Source: Flavobacterium laiguense (GTDB lineage: Bacteria > Bacteroidota > Bacteroidia > Flavobacteriales > Flavobacteriaceae). Taken from it: a DNA stretch of 64,000 nucleotides. The DNA is taken from positions 186,001 to 250,000 of the forward strand of contig NZ_QCZH01000001.1 of the NCBI RefSeq assembly GCF_003097655.1, in the 5' to 3' direction. The number at the start of each line of letters is the position of its first letter. The first letter of the stretch is position 1. This document shows, in pieces, positions 1 through 7,990 of this stretch. Made by a program: the position numbers and the translations under genes. The notes beneath the pieces are model-generated. The model searched no databases, was not told where the DNA came from, and saw nothing but the letters and a program-made list of their open reading frames with translations.

Positions 1-106
1 CATTCTTGTTTGCGGTAAGAATGATTTTGAGATATTCTTTTACAAGAGCATATGTTTTCCCTGAACCTGCGGAAGCGTCGTAGATGGCGAAAGAAGGTCT
101 TTCCAT
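1..106 (-). CDS. UvrD/RecB-type helicase, N-terminal fragment (runs off window)
   Basis: Reading leftwards from an ATG at 104-106, the frame stays open to the window edge and encodes MERPSFAIYDASAGSGKTYA followed by LVKEYLKIIL. The segment ASAGSGKTYAL is a Walker A motif of the RecB/AddA/UvrD superfamily 1 helicases, which unwind DNA ends for recombinational repair. Only about 35 residues are present, so nuclease domains and full length cannot be judged. In-frame codons continue upstream of this ATG, but this start fits the usual N-terminus of flavobacterial UvrD-like proteins. It is transcribed divergently from the superoxide dismutase gene. Confidence 0.75.
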   Translation of the reverse strand, partial: MERPSFAIYDASAGSGKTYALVKEYLKIILTANKN

Positions 107-177
107 TTGAATTTTCAGATTGGTGATTAACGATTTTAGATCTCTGATTTACACTATTGCTTCCTAAAATGCCGAAT

Positions 178-283
178 GCCCTAGCCCCGATAGCAGTGAA
201 AATCCTTTTTCTAGTCCCGTTTTTTTTCTAACGGGACTAGAAAAAGATTCCAACGAATAGCGGGAAATAGCTCCTAATTACAA
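178..283. repeat. Dispersed ~100-bp repeat, copy A, with 16-bp-arm hairpin
   Basis: This fills most of the helicase-sod gap. It starts GCCCTAGCCCCGATAG and ends AATAGCTCCTAATTA, matching the flanks of copies at 28301-28395 and 41351-41438. The centre is a hairpin with perfect 16-bp arms at 205-220 and 231-246 (CTTTTTCTAGTCCCGT and its complement). The hairpin sequence differs from those of the other copies while the flanks are kept, so the stem rather than its sequence appears to be conserved. Confidence 0.75.
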
Positions 284-409
284 TGATTCCAGCAATGAAA
301 ATCGTTGTATCATTTTATTTGATGAAATTATAACGAAATAGAATTTTCAATTCCAAAGTTAAATGTTTATTTTTGAATAAATATTTATAAATCATTAAAC
401 AACTATATT

Positions 410-1018
410 ATGGCTTTTGAATTACCACAATTACCTTATGCGTATGACGCATTAGAACCTCATATTGATGCTCGTACAATGGAAATTCACCATTCAAAGC
501 ACCACAATGCCTATACAACAAATTTGAATGCAGCTATCGCTGGAACTGATTTGGAAGGAAAAACAATTGAAAACATCTTGATAAATCTTGATAAAACGAA
601 TGCTGCCGTACGTAATAATGGCGGTGGTTTTTATAATCACAACTTGTTTTGGACAGTAATGTCTGCTAACGGTGGCGGATTGCCAACTGGTGAATTGCTA
701 GAAGCCATTGAAGCTGCTTTTGGTACTTTTGAAGAATTTAAAGCAAAATTCGCTAAGGCTGGAGCTACACAATTTGGTTCTGGATGGGCTTGGTTATGTG
801 TACAAAAAGGTGGTAAACTTGATGTTTGTGGAACTCCAAATCAAGACAATCCTTTGATGCCTGGTGTAGGTTGTGGTGGAACTCCAATTTTAGGAATGGA
901 TGTTTGGGAACATGCTTATTACTTGCATTATCAAAATAGAAGACCTGATTATATTGAAGCTTTCTTTAATGTAATTAACTGGACAGAAGTATCTAGACGT
1001 TTTGCTTTAGAGAAATAG
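410..1018 (+). CDS. sodA: Superoxide dismutase, Mn/Fe family
   Basis: A 202-residue cytoplasmic enzyme (no signal peptide) that dismutates superoxide to oxygen and hydrogen peroxide. Metal ligands fit His27 (in MEIHHSKHH), His77 (GFYNHNLFW), Asp164 and His168 (DVWEHAYY). Gly residues 71-73 and Gln145 in NQDNPLMPG resemble the Mn-type active site more than the Fe-type, but cambialistic use cannot be excluded; the symbol sodA is therefore tentative against sodB. Length is normal. It is monocistronic, followed by an intrinsic terminator. The sequence around its ATG (AACTATATTATGG) resembles the complement of the small RNA candidates downstream. Confidence 0.95.
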   Translation: MAFELPQLPYAYDALEPHIDARTMEIHHSKHHNAYTTNLNAAIAGTDLEGKTIENILINLDKTNAAVRNNGGGFYNHNLFWTVMSANGGGLPTGELLEAIEAAFGTFEEFKAKFAKAGATQFGSGWAWLCVQKGGKLDVCGTPNQDNPLMPGVGCGGTPILGMDVWEHAYYLHYQNRRPDYIEAFFNVINWTEVSRRFALEK

Positions 1019-1044
1019 TTTAGAAAGATAATAGATTCTTAGAT

Positions 1045-1086
1045 AATAGACGGATAGACTGAAAAGTTTGTTCGTCTATTTTTTTT
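1045..1086 (+). terminator. Intrinsic terminator after sod
   Basis: Arms AATAGACG (1045-1052) and CGTCTATT (1073-1080) close a 20-nt loop and run into eight T residues (1079-1086). It lies 26 bp beyond the sod stop codon on the same strand. Confidence 0.75.
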
Positions 1087-1123
1087 ACAATTACTTTTCC
1101 TATTCTCTTTTTTGAGACTTTAT

Positions 1124-1200
1124 TCCAATAAAAAAGGTGGAATTTCTTCCACCCTTTTTGCCCCAAATCTACCATAAACTTAACCTACTAAAATTATGGT
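1124..1200 (-). ncRNA. Tandem small-RNA-like unit 1 (decayed promoter)
   Basis: Read on the minus strand, the unit has a 5' stem-loop (ACCATAA ... TTATGGT), a conserved linker GATTTGGGGC, and a terminator hairpin GGTGGAA/TTCCACC (1136-1142 and 1147-1153) followed by a U-rich 3' end (plus-strand A-run 1130-1135). Predicted length is about 75 nt. The upstream box is TATATTTA (plus 1204-1211), one base off TAnnTTTG, and the -33 position reads TTTTA, so this copy may be weakly expressed or silent. An overlapping 64-codon frame at 1169-1363 is probably not a gene. The family was not identified. Confidence 0.55.
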
Positions 1201-1368
1201 ACGTAAATATACTACGATAAAGTAGCTTTTTAAAATATACTCGACGAATGTCCAATAAACCAGTTGATTTGCCAAAATACTGATTCTCAACATTATTAAT
1301 CAGCAAAATATACCAAAAAAAAAAATAAAAATAATTAATAGCAATTTTACCTAATTGCTTCATTTATG

Positions 1369-1446
1369 TCCAATAAAAAAGGTGGAATTTCTCCCACCCT
1401 TTTTGCCCCAAATCTACCATAAACTTAACCTACTAAAATCATGGTA
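1369..1446 (-). ncRNA. Tandem small-RNA-like unit 2 (complete promoter)
   Basis: The same ~75-nt architecture as unit 1: 5' stem ACCATGA/TTTATGGT (plus 1416-1422 and 1439-1445), linker GATTTGGGGC, then terminator hairpin with GGTGG (1381-1385) and CCACC (1394-1398) and a U-run (plus A-run 1374-1380). The stem has A-to-G against unit 1, which keeps pairing as G-U. The terminator loop also differs (AATTTCTC versus AATTTCTT). A perfect TTTG-N19-TACATTTG promoter precedes it. No protein-coding signal is seen. Confidence 0.6.
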
Positions 1447-1448
1447 GT

Positions 1449-1479
1449 CAAATGTACGTCGATAAAAGACGTATCCAAA
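1449..1479 (-). promoter_or_regulatory. Bacteroidota-type promoter for small RNA unit 2
   Basis: On the minus strand TTTG (plus CAAA 1476-1479), a 19-bp spacer, then TACATTTG (plus 1449-1456) matches the Bacteroidota consensus TTTG-N19-TAnnTTTG. The spacer itself contains ACGTC/GACGT arms. Predicted transcription starts about 4-7 bp further, at the conserved ACCATG of the RNA. Confidence 0.65.
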
Positions 1480-1595
1480 ATATACTCGATGAATGTCCTG
1501 TAATTTCGTTTAAACAGTAAACGGCTAATTATCAGTACTATAAACTTTACTTTCTAGGCAAAAAAGAAATCTTTTATCTAATTATTTGACTTTAT

Positions 1596-1672
1596 TCCAA
1601 TAAAAAAGGTGGAATTTTACTTCCACCCTTTTTGCCCCAAATCTACCATAAACTTAACCTACTAAAATCATG
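1596..1672 (-). ncRNA. Tandem small-RNA-like unit 3
   Basis: Third copy, closest to purF, about 227 bp from unit 2. It has the 5' stem ACCATGA/TTTATGGT, GATTTGGGGC, and a terminator hairpin GGTGGAA (1608-1614) / TTCCACC (1621-1627) with a longer loop (TTTTAC). The -7 box is an exact TATATTTG (plus 1678-1685); the -33 position reads TTT rather than TTG. The 5' stem and linker are nearly identical in the three copies, whereas the DNA between units is not, which points to selection on the RNA. Confidence 0.55.
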
Positions 1673-1758
1673 GTGGTCAAATATACTTCGCTATTTAAGA
1701 CTATAAAAATAAATCCGATAAAGTACCGGAAAAACCGTTTATCAAAATTTGTTTCCTA

Positions 1759-3657
1759 TTAATATGCTCTAGCATCTTTCCCTTCGTAGAAATTCATAAA
1801 AGCACGATTTACTACACGATTACCTCCCGGTGTTGGATAATCACCTGTAAAATACCAGTCCCCCAAATTCTTTGGACAGGCAATATGCAAATCTTCAACC
1901 GTTTGGAAAATAATTTTTATTTTGGCATTAATCTCAGGAGAACTTAAAAGCTCTGCTATTTTATCTGAAACTTCTTGTGGTGTAAAAGGAGCATATATAG
2001 CGGTAACATAATTTACTACTTCGCTATCTTTAAAATTTTCCTGTGCTTTACATTTAGCATAAACTTCGTCTACGATGTGATACAAGTTTCTTTCTTTTAA
2101 TAATTCCAATGCTGCTTTAAAAGCAACTAATCCTTCCAGTTTTGCCATATCAATTCCATAGCAATCCGGAAAACGAATTTGTGGCGCAGAGGAAACAATT
2201 ACAATCCTTTTTGGATTCAAACGATCCATCATTTTGATGATACTCATTTTAAGGGTTGTCCCTCTTACGATACTATCATCAATAATTACAAGATTATCCG
2301 TCGGCTTTATTACACCATATGTCACATCATAAACGTGAGCAACTAAGTCATCTCTACTACTGTCTTCAGTAATAAAGGTTCTTAATTTTGCATCTTTTAT
2401 GGCAACTTTTTCGGTTCTAATTTTTACGGAAAGCAATTTTTCTAACGTATCTTCATTCAAAAGATCTTTGTTTTGAAGAATGAAATTTTTCTTTCTTTGA
2501 TTCAAAAAGTCTTGAGCCGCTTCAACCAATCCGTAAAAAGAGGTTTCGGCAGTGTTTGGAATATAAGAGAAAACCGTATTGTCAGTATCATTATCTATAG
2601 ATTCTAATACTGCAGGCAAAATAAGTTTTCCTAGATTTTTTCTTTCTTGATATATTTCAGCGTCGCTTCCTCTAGAAAAATAGATACGTTCGAATGAACA
2701 GGCTTTTTTTACTGTAGGAGTAAGGATTTCAGTCATAGATACTGTTCCATTTTTCTTAATGATCAAAGCGCTCCCTGGATCAATCTCTTGAACTTTCTCA
2801 AAAGGGACATTAAAAACGGTTTGTATTACAGGTCGCTCTGAAGCAACCACCACAATCTCATCATCTTGATAGAAATAAGCTGGACGAATTCCTGCCGGAT
2901 CTCTAAAAACAAAAGCATCTCCGTGACCTAATAATCCCGCCATGGCGTATCCTCCGTCAAGATTTTTGGAAGAACGTGCCAATATTTTAGCAACATCTAA
3001 TCTCTCTGCGATTACTGGGGAAGCTTCTCTTTTTGACAATCCCATTTCTTTGCAGTCCTGATACAGTTGCATTACTTCTTTATCAAGGAAGTGACCAATT
3101 TTTTCCATTACGGTAACTGTATCGGCCATTTCTTTTGGATGTTGCCCTAATTCAACCAAATTTTGAAAAAGCTCTTTTACATTGGTCATGTTAAAGTTAC
3201 CCGCCAAAATCAAGTTTCTGTGCATCCAGTTACTTTGACGTAAAAAAGGATGAACACTTTCGATACTGTTTTTACCAAAAGTTCCATAACGAACGTGACC
3301 TAAAAACAATTCTCCTATATAAGGGATATTGGCTTTTAATTTTGGAACATCATCCGCATATTCAGGATGAGCCACCATCTCTTCATTTATTCTTTCATTT
3401 ATTTGTTTAAAAACATCTTGAATAGGTTGTGCATGATTAGAACGTACACGACTGATGTATCTTTCACCAGGTTCTACATCTAACTTAATGCTTGCAAAAC
3501 CAGCACCATCTTGACCACGGTTGTGCTGTTTCTCCATAAGCAGATACATTTTTTGTATGCCATAGAAAGCGGTTCCGTATTTTTCTTTGTAGAATTCAAG
3601 GGGTTTAAGAAGTCTAACTAAAGCTATACCACATTCGTGTTTTAAAGCGTCGCTCAT
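1759..3657 (-). CDS. Long PurF-type class II glutamine amidotransferase / phosphoribosyltransferase
   Basis: A 632-residue protein with the amidophosphoribosyltransferase layout, the enzyme of the first step of de novo purine synthesis (PRPP plus glutamine to phosphoribosylamine). The N-terminal nucleophile would be Cys9 after an 8-residue propeptide (MSDALKHECGIA). An Ntn glutaminase domain follows (HNRGQDGAG, GHVRYGT, residues ~40-300). The C-terminal type I PRTase carries the PRPP loop VIIDDSIVRGTTL (about residues 460-475). At 632 residues it is over 100 longer than canonical PurF. Flavobacteria are known to carry such a long form beside a normal PurF, so it may be a paralog with a shifted role; no purF symbol is given. 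A PfkB kinase lies upstream on the same strand, separated by a terminator. Confidence 0.85.
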   Translation of the reverse strand: MSDALKHECGIALVRLLKPLEFYKEKYGTAFYGIQKMYLLMEKQHNRGQDGAGFASIKLDVEPGERYISRVRSNHAQPIQDVFKQINERINEEMVAHPEYADDVPKLKANIPYIGELFLGHVRYGTFGKNSIESVHPFLRQSNWMHRNLILAGNFNMTNVKELFQNLVELGQHPKEMADTVTVMEKIGHFLDKEVMQLYQDCKEMGLSKREASPVIAERLDVAKILARSSKNLDGGYAMAGLLGHGDAFVFRDPAGIRPAYFYQDDEIVVVASERPVIQTVFNVPFEKVQEIDPGSALIIKKNGTVSMTEILTPTVKKACSFERIYFSRGSDAEIYQERKNLGKLILPAVLESIDNDTDNTVFSYIPNTAETSFYGLVEAAQDFLNQRKKNFILQNKDLLNEDTLEKLLSVKIRTEKVAIKDAKLRTFITEDSSRDDLVAHVYDVTYGVIKPTDNLVIIDDSIVRGTTLKMSIIKMMDRLNPKRIVIVSSAPQIRFPDCYGIDMAKLEGLVAFKAALELLKERNLYHIVDEVYAKCKAQENFKDSEVVNYVTAIYAPFTPQEVSDKIAELLSSPEINAKIKIIFQTVEDLHIACPKNLGDWYFTGDYPTPGGNRVVNRAFMNFYEGKDARAY

Positions 3658-3764
3658 TGTGTTTTTGTTTGTAGTTATTGGTATTTAAAATGGTAATAAT
3701 TTTATTTTTATTATTAAAATCCGAAGCAAGCTCGTATTTTTCTCATAAAAACTATCTGTATTAA

Positions 3765-3792
3765 TTAAAAAAAGCCCCGTTTGAGAGGCTTT
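3765..3792 (-). terminator. Terminator after the PfkB kinase gene
   Basis: On the minus strand AAAGCC (plus 3787-3792) pairs with GGCTTT (plus 3771-3776) and is followed by a T-run (plus A-run from 3767). It sits directly after the kinase stop codon and before the PurF-like gene. Confidence 0.6.
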
Positions 3793-3798
3793 AGATTC

Positions 3799-4722
3799 TT
3801 ATAATTCTATATCAAACTGGGTCAAAGATTTGAACTGTTGTAATCTTGAGACCACTTCTTTTTTATCTAAATCAATCATTCTTTCTGTTCCAAATTTCTC
3901 TACACTAAAGGAAGCCAAATTAGAACCTTGAATTACTGCATTTTTCATATTATCAAAAGAGACGTTTTCGCTTTGGGCAATAAATCCTGCAAATCCTCCA
4001 GCAAAAGTATCTCCTGCTCCTGTTGGATCAAACACTTCTTCTAAAGGCAATGCCGGTGCAAAAAAGATTTCTTCCCCGTGAAACAATAATGCTCCATGTT
4101 CTCCTTTTTTAATTACCACATACTTAGGTCCCATTGTATGGATTTTTGCAGCGGCTTTAACTAAAGAATATTCTCCAGAAAGTTGACGCGCTTCTTCATC
4201 ATTAATAGTAATAACATCTACACGTTTAATGATATCCATTAATTCTGGCAAAGCACAATCCATCCAAAAATTCATAGTATCCAGAACTACTAATTTAGGT
4301 TTGGTTTCCATTTGATCCAAAACGCTACTTTGCACTAACGGATGCAAGTTTCCTAACATCACAATTTCTGCATTTTTATAGTCTTGAGGAACTTTTGGTT
4401 GAAAATCGGCCAAAACATTAAGTTCCGTTACCAAAGTATCTCTTGAATTCAAATCATTATGATATAAACCACTCCAAAAGAATGTTTTTCCTCCTTTAAC
4501 AACTTCAATTCCAGAAATATCAATATTTCTATCTGTTAATAAATCCAGATATTCTTGCGGAAAATCATCTCCAACTACAGATACTATAGCCGATTGCACC
4601 TTAAAAAAAGAAGCTGAGATACCAATATAAGTTGCTGCTCCACCAAGGATTTTGTCTGTTTTTCCAAAAGGAGTTTCAATTGCGTCGAAAGCTACCGTTC
4701 CAACAATCAATAATTTATTCAT
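3799..4722 (-). CDS. PfkB-family sugar/nucleoside kinase
   Basis: 307 residues, the usual size for the ribokinase/PfkB family, which phosphorylates sugars or nucleosides with ATP. The N-terminal glycine-rich substrate region reads KILGGAATYIGISAS (about residues 24-38). The C-terminal PfkB signature DPTGAGDTFAGGF (about 232-244) contains the catalytic Asp of the GAGD motif and the anion hole. Cytoplasmic, no signal peptide. Substrate cannot be told from sequence; adenosine, ribose or another sugar are all possible. Its position next to a PurF-type gene would fit a nucleoside-related role, but that is inference. Confidence 0.85.
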   Translation of the reverse strand: MNKLLIVGTVAFDAIETPFGKTDKILGGAATYIGISASFFKVQSAIVSVVGDDFPQEYLDLLTDRNIDISGIEVVKGGKTFFWSGLYHNDLNSRDTLVTELNVLADFQPKVPQDYKNAEIVMLGNLHPLVQSSVLDQMETKPKLVVLDTMNFWMDCALPELMDIIKRVDVITINDEEARQLSGEYSLVKAAAKIHTMGPKYVVIKKGEHGALLFHGEEIFFAPALPLEEVFDPTGAGDTFAGGFAGFIAQSENVSFDNMKNAVIQGSNLASFSVEKFGTERMIDLDKKEVVSRLQQFKSLTQFDIEL

Positions 4723-4932
4723 TATATGAGTTTCGAATTAAGGCGCAAAGATAGTCCATAAGTTGCAATATTGCAAAGGTTACAAAGCACAAAGTTTTAC
4801 TAATATATCCATTTGATTTTCAAATAATTAACAATTAATTTTGAACTTTTAGCTACTTTAAATAGAATAAAAATATTTTAGCTTTGAACGGTTGGTAACT
4901 CTCAGAATAAATTTAAAAAAACAAAACCAAAT

Positions 4933-5325
4933 TTACAATTGATACTTCTTGTCATAATAATTTTTCAATAATCGTATCTGTATCAAAATCATTAGAGGAA
5001 CAATTAGAAGAGCATAAATTGTATTCTTGGAAAAATGGACCTCTGAAAACAGGTTTGAAATATTTACAACATACGAATGACCTATTTCCGAATCGTATGA
5101 CTCATTCCCAAAGGCAGTATAGAGAATCAAAGAAATTAAACTCCCTAAAATAACAATCCAAATAGGTGTAGAAATCAAAGGTTTGTAATCCTGGATTTTA
5201 CTTTTTTCGGCAGCTAAAATTTGGGACATTACTTTTGAAGTAAAGTCAATTGACGGCGACTCCAAGGTACTTTCCGCCATTATTTCACCTATAAATTTTT
5301 CAATATTTTTATCGCTCTCTTTCAT
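4933..5325 (-). CDS. Probable anti-sigma factor partner, two membrane segments
   Basis: 130 residues. The N-terminal ~50 residues are soluble and acidic (EKFIGEIMAESTLESPSIDF), followed by two hydrophobic segments (around PIWIVILGSLISLILYTAF and NTIYALLIVPLMILIQIRLL). The start codon overlaps the end of the upstream ECF sigma gene by 17 bp, which indicates translational coupling. Position and topology suggest a membrane anti-sigma factor that holds the sigma factor inactive. No zinc-binding HxxxCxxC anti-sigma motif is visible, so the role is inferred from context only. Confidence 0.6.
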   Translation of the reverse strand: MKESDKNIEKFIGEIMAESTLESPSIDFTSKVMSQILAAEKSKIQDYKPLISTPIWIVILGSLISLILYTAFGNESYDSEIGHSYVVNISNLFSEVHFSKNTIYALLIVPLMILIQIRLLKNYYDKKYQL

Positions 5326-5896
5326 AATAATCCAATATTTCCGATTCCAATTGCTTTTTTAAAATGACTGCTAATTTTTTTCTACTTCTAAATAACTTTA
5401 CTTTGACGTTATTGGAATTAATATCCATAATTTTTGCAATCTCATCTAAATTCTGATCGTCAAAATAATACAACGTTAGTAAAAAACTTTCTTCCCTTGA
5501 CAATAAATTCATGCAATTCAGAATAGTTTGTTTCCGCTCTTTCTCTTCCAAAGCGCTCAAAGCGTTATCCAGAGTTTTAACTAAATGATCCGAAAATTCG
5601 TCAATTGAAATAGTGTTCTCTTCCTTTTTATTCTTTTTTAAACGATCCAAACAGGTATTATAGGCAATTTTATAGATCCATGTCGAAAATTTAGAATCCC
5701 CTTTAAACTTATTCAAGGAATTATAAACCTTGATAAAAGTATCTTGAGAAACCTCTTCTGCTTCTTCTCTGTTTTTAATCATCTTTAAAGCCAAAGTAAA
5801 AATCATTTCCTTATGACGATCAACCAATACGCCAAACACATTTGTGTCCCCACGTATAATTTGATTGATATAATGTTGATCACTTAACTTATCCAT
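5309..5896 (-). CDS. ECF-type RNA polymerase sigma factor
   Basis: 195 residues. Region 2 spans about residues 20-90 and includes EEVSQDTFIKVYNSLNKF and STWIYKIAYNTCLDRLKK, typical of sigma-70 region 2 of ECF factors. Region 4 follows (LSREESFLLTLYYFDDQNLD and a helix-turn-helix near NSNNVKVKLFRSRKKLA). It lacks regions 1 and 3, as expected for ECF sigmas. Together with the overlapping downstream membrane protein gene it forms a sigma/anti-sigma pair. It is divergent from the DUF6249 gene, which could be a target. The stimulus is unknown. Confidence 0.9.
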   Translation of the reverse strand: MDKLSDQHYINQIIRGDTNVFGVLVDRHKEMIFTLALKMIKNREEAEEVSQDTFIKVYNSLNKFKGDSKFSTWIYKIAYNTCLDRLKKNKKEENTISIDEFSDHLVKTLDNALSALEEKERKQTILNCMNLLSREESFLLTLYYFDDQNLDEIAKIMDINSNNVKVKLFRSRKKLAVILKKQLESEILDYYERER

Positions 5897-6022
5897 ATAC
5901 TAGTAAGACGCCAATAACTTAATTAAGGTTACAATTAAGTTATTTTATTTTTTTGACAAATCTGTAACCTAAATCAAAACTGTTTCGTCATATGGAATAT
6001 CAATCACTTAAATTATTTAATC

Positions 6023-6370
6023 ATGCTACCAGGTATTTTAATCCCCTTGAGTTTTTTCCTTATGATCTTTGGAATTGTTTATCTTGTTTATTCTACAAGA
6101 AACCGAGAGCGTTTAGCTCTTATTGAAAAAGGCGTAGACGCCAGTATTTTTTTGGAAGGAAAAGACAAAGGCGTTCCTATGTGGAAAGTATTTATTCTAA
6201 ACCTAGCTTTTTTGTTAATCGGAAGTGGCGTTGGGATTTTTATCGCTTTGCTAATTACAACTTACACCGCCATGAATGACAGTGCTGTTTATCCAGCAAT
6301 CATCATCACAATGGCAGGAATTGGTTTGCTTGCAGGATTTAACAAGGCTAAAGAATTAGACAAAGAATAA
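6023..6370 (+). CDS. DUF6249-like small membrane protein
   Basis: 115 residues with three hydrophobic segments (residues ~3-25, 55-78 and 90-107). The pattern of an N-terminal helix, then RNRERLALIEKGVDASIF, then two helices matches the DUF6249 family of Bacteroidota, often encoded beside ECF sigma factors. Its function is unknown. It is divergent from the sigma factor, with 126 bp between the starts, so both could share regulation. A strong terminator follows. Confidence 0.7.
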   Translation: MLPGILIPLSFFLMIFGIVYLVYSTRNRERLALIEKGVDASIFLEGKDKGVPMWKVFILNLAFLLIGSGVGIFIALLITTYTAMNDSAVYPAIIITMAGIGLLAGFNKAKELDKE

Positions 6371-6383
6371 ATAATTTTTCAAT

Positions 6384-6426
6384 ATAACGTATCAAGAAAA
6401 TATTTTGATACGTTATTGTTTTTTTA
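6384..6426 (+). terminator. Terminator after the DUF6249 gene
   Basis: Perfect 12-bp arms ATAACGTATCAA (6384-6395) and TTGATACGTTAT (6405-6416), then a T-rich tract to 6426. It separates convergent genes; the last T residues overlap the tail of the rnhA gene. Confidence 0.8.
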
Positions 6427-6897
6427 TTTCGAATCAATCGCTTCATAAAAAGCATCAACAGAAAGTTGTTTTTGCATAGCAGCCATAACGGCTAATTCGT
6501 CACATCTTTCGTTTTGGGGATGGTTATTGTGCCCTTTTATCCATTTAAAATCTACCTGATGTTTTCGGTACACCACTAGGAAACGTTTCCATAAATCTGG
6601 GTTTTTCTTTCCTGCAAAACCTTTTTTTTCCCAACCAAAAACCCATTTCTTTTGTACAGAATCCACAACATACTTCGAATCTGAGATCACTAAAACAGAC
6701 GTATTCTCATTTTTTAATTTTTCTAAGCCCACAATAACACCCAACAATTCCATTCGGTTATTGGTTGTATATCGAAAACCCTCATAAAATTCTTTTTTAT
6801 ACGGTTTCCCAACCCATTCCATGACCACTCCATAGCCCCCATTTCCTGGATTTCCTTTGGCAGCACCGTCTGTATATATATGTACGTCGTAATTCAA
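6424..6897 (-). CDS. rnhA: Ribonuclease HI
   Basis: 157 residues, normal for bacterial RNase HI, which cuts the RNA strand of RNA-DNA hybrids. The four acidic active-site positions are visible: Asp in IYTDGAAKGNPG, Glu in NNRMELLGVI, Asp in VISDSKYVVD and Asp in NERCDELAV. The basic substrate-binding loop (EKKGFAGKKNPDLW) is present. It follows purN with an 11-bp gap on the same strand, so the two are probably cotranscribed. Confidence 0.95.
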   Translation of the reverse strand: MNYDVHIYTDGAAKGNPGNGGYGVVMEWVGKPYKKEFYEGFRYTTNNRMELLGVIVGLEKLKNENTSVLVISDSKYVVDSVQKKWVFGWEKKGFAGKKNPDLWKRFLVVYRKHQVDFKWIKGHNNHPQNERCDELAVMAAMQKQLSVDAFYEAIDSK

Positions 6898-6908
6898 TAG
6901 GTTAAGGT

Positions 6909-7478
6909 TTAAAAATTATTTAAAAGCAATTTTTCAATTTCTTCCGGAAAATGTTTTTGTTCTAATGCATGAATCTTTGCCGCAACATCATCCGGAGTAT
7001 CGGTTTCGGACAAAACTACACATTGCTGAAAAATAATATTCCCTTCATCATAATTCTCGTTTACATAATGAATGGTAATTCCTGTTTCTTTTTCATTATT
7101 TTCGACAACAGCATTATGAATATGCATTCCATACATTCCTTTTCCACCATACTTTGGCAATAGTGCTGGATGTATATTTACGATTTGATTTGGATAGGCT
7201 TCAATTATATTTTCGGGGAATTTTAATAAAAAACCCGCAAGCACGATTAAATCTGGTTGAAATAAACTTAACTCTTGTAGCGTTTTTCCTGAATTTAAAT
7301 CATCTTTAGAAAAAATAACCGTGGGAGTATTTAGTTTTTTTGCTCTATCAATTACTTTAGCATTTGCATTATTTGTAAAAACGGCAACCACATTCCCAGT
7401 ACAGCTTGTGGCAAAATACTTGGTAACATTTTCAGCGTTAGTCCCCGATCCAGAAGCAAAAATCACTATTTTTTTCAT
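6909..7478 (-). CDS. purN: Phosphoribosylglycinamide formyltransferase
   Basis: 189 residues. It transfers the formyl group of 10-formyl-THF to GAR in purine synthesis. Evidence is the N-terminal FASGSGTNAENV phosphate-binding loop, AGFLLKFPENII, the catalytic Asn-His in NIHPALLPKYGGKGMYG, and the Asp of YDEGNIIFQ. Start ATG at 7478 gives the standard MKKIVIFASGSG N-terminus. It is divergent from acpP and leads a two-gene unit with rnhA. The active-site features are intact. Confidence 0.95.
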   Translation of the reverse strand: MKKIVIFASGSGTNAENVTKYFATSCTGNVVAVFTNNANAKVIDRAKKLNTPTVIFSKDDLNSGKTLQELSLFQPDLIVLAGFLLKFPENIIEAYPNQIVNIHPALLPKYGGKGMYGMHIHNAVVENNEKETGITIHYVNENYDEGNIIFQQCVVLSETDTPDDVAAKIHALEQKHFPEEIEKLLLNNF

Positions 7479-7594
7479 AATTCAATCCTTTTATTTATGC
7501 AAAAAAAGGAATAAAAATTGAAAATAAATAGGATTGGGAAATCTTTGTCAAAATAAATTTTATAAATTAGTACTCACATTTATCAACTAAATAG

Positions 7595-7624
7595 TTGTTT
7601 TAAAATAAAGTTGTTTTATTTTTG
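7595..7624 (+). promoter_or_regulatory. Bacteroidota-type promoter of acpP
   Basis: TTG at 7595-7597, a 19-bp spacer, and TATTTTTG at 7617-7624 (TAnnTTTG). It ends 31 bp before the acpP start codon, a spacing that leaves a short A/T-rich leader. It matches the promoter form seen ahead of the tRNA genes. Confidence 0.7.
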
Positions 7625-7655
7625 CCAACAAATTAAATTCTAAAATTAAAAGATT

Positions 7656-7892
7656 ATGTCAGACATTGCATCAAGAGTAAAAGCGATTATCGTAGACAAA
7701 TTAGGTGTTGACGAAAACGAAGTTGTAACAGAAGCAAGCTTCACTAATGATTTAGGAGCTGACTCATTAGACACTGTTGAGCTTATTATGGAATTCGAAA
7801 AAGAATTTGACATTCAAATTCCAGACGATCAAGCAGAAAACATCGCTACTGTAGGTCAAGCTATCTCTTACATCGAGGAAGCTAAGAAATAA
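7656..7892 (+). CDS. acpP: Acyl carrier protein
   Basis: 78 residues, acidic, the carrier of growing fatty acyl chains in type II synthesis. The phosphopantetheine attachment site is Ser37 in [12 protein letters not shown], exactly the conserved motif. Length is standard. It heads the fatty acid block with fabF and rnc, the usual order in Bacteroidota, and has its own promoter and a terminator-like hairpin before fabF, consistent with a need for much more ACP than FabF. Confidence 0.98.
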   Translation: MSDIASRVKAIIVDKLGVDENEVVTEASFTNDLGADSLDTVELIMEFEKEFDIQIPDDQAENIATVGQAISYIEEAKK

Positions 7893-7898
7893 TAATTA

Positions 7899-7940
7899 AA
7901 CACCCGTTTACAATTTTGTATTCGGGTGTTATTATTTTTT
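7899..7940 (+). terminator. Terminator-like hairpin between acpP and fabF
   Basis: AACACCCG (7899-7906) pairs with CGGGTGTT (7923-7930) around a 16-nt loop, followed by ATTATTTTTT. It would end most acpP transcripts before fabF. Confidence 0.65.
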
Positions 7941-7990
7941 AAATTAAATTTTCGATTGAAATTCAATCTAAATATATTTATATTATAATA

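Noticed and set aside
1169..1363. 64-codon minus-strand reading frame over RNA unit 1
   Set aside because: It crosses the sRNA-like unit, has no ribosome binding site or family similarity, and other units do not keep the frame.
1117..1735. CRISPR array or minisatellite
   Set aside because: Repeat units are long, unequally spaced, only three, and contain promoter and terminator signals.
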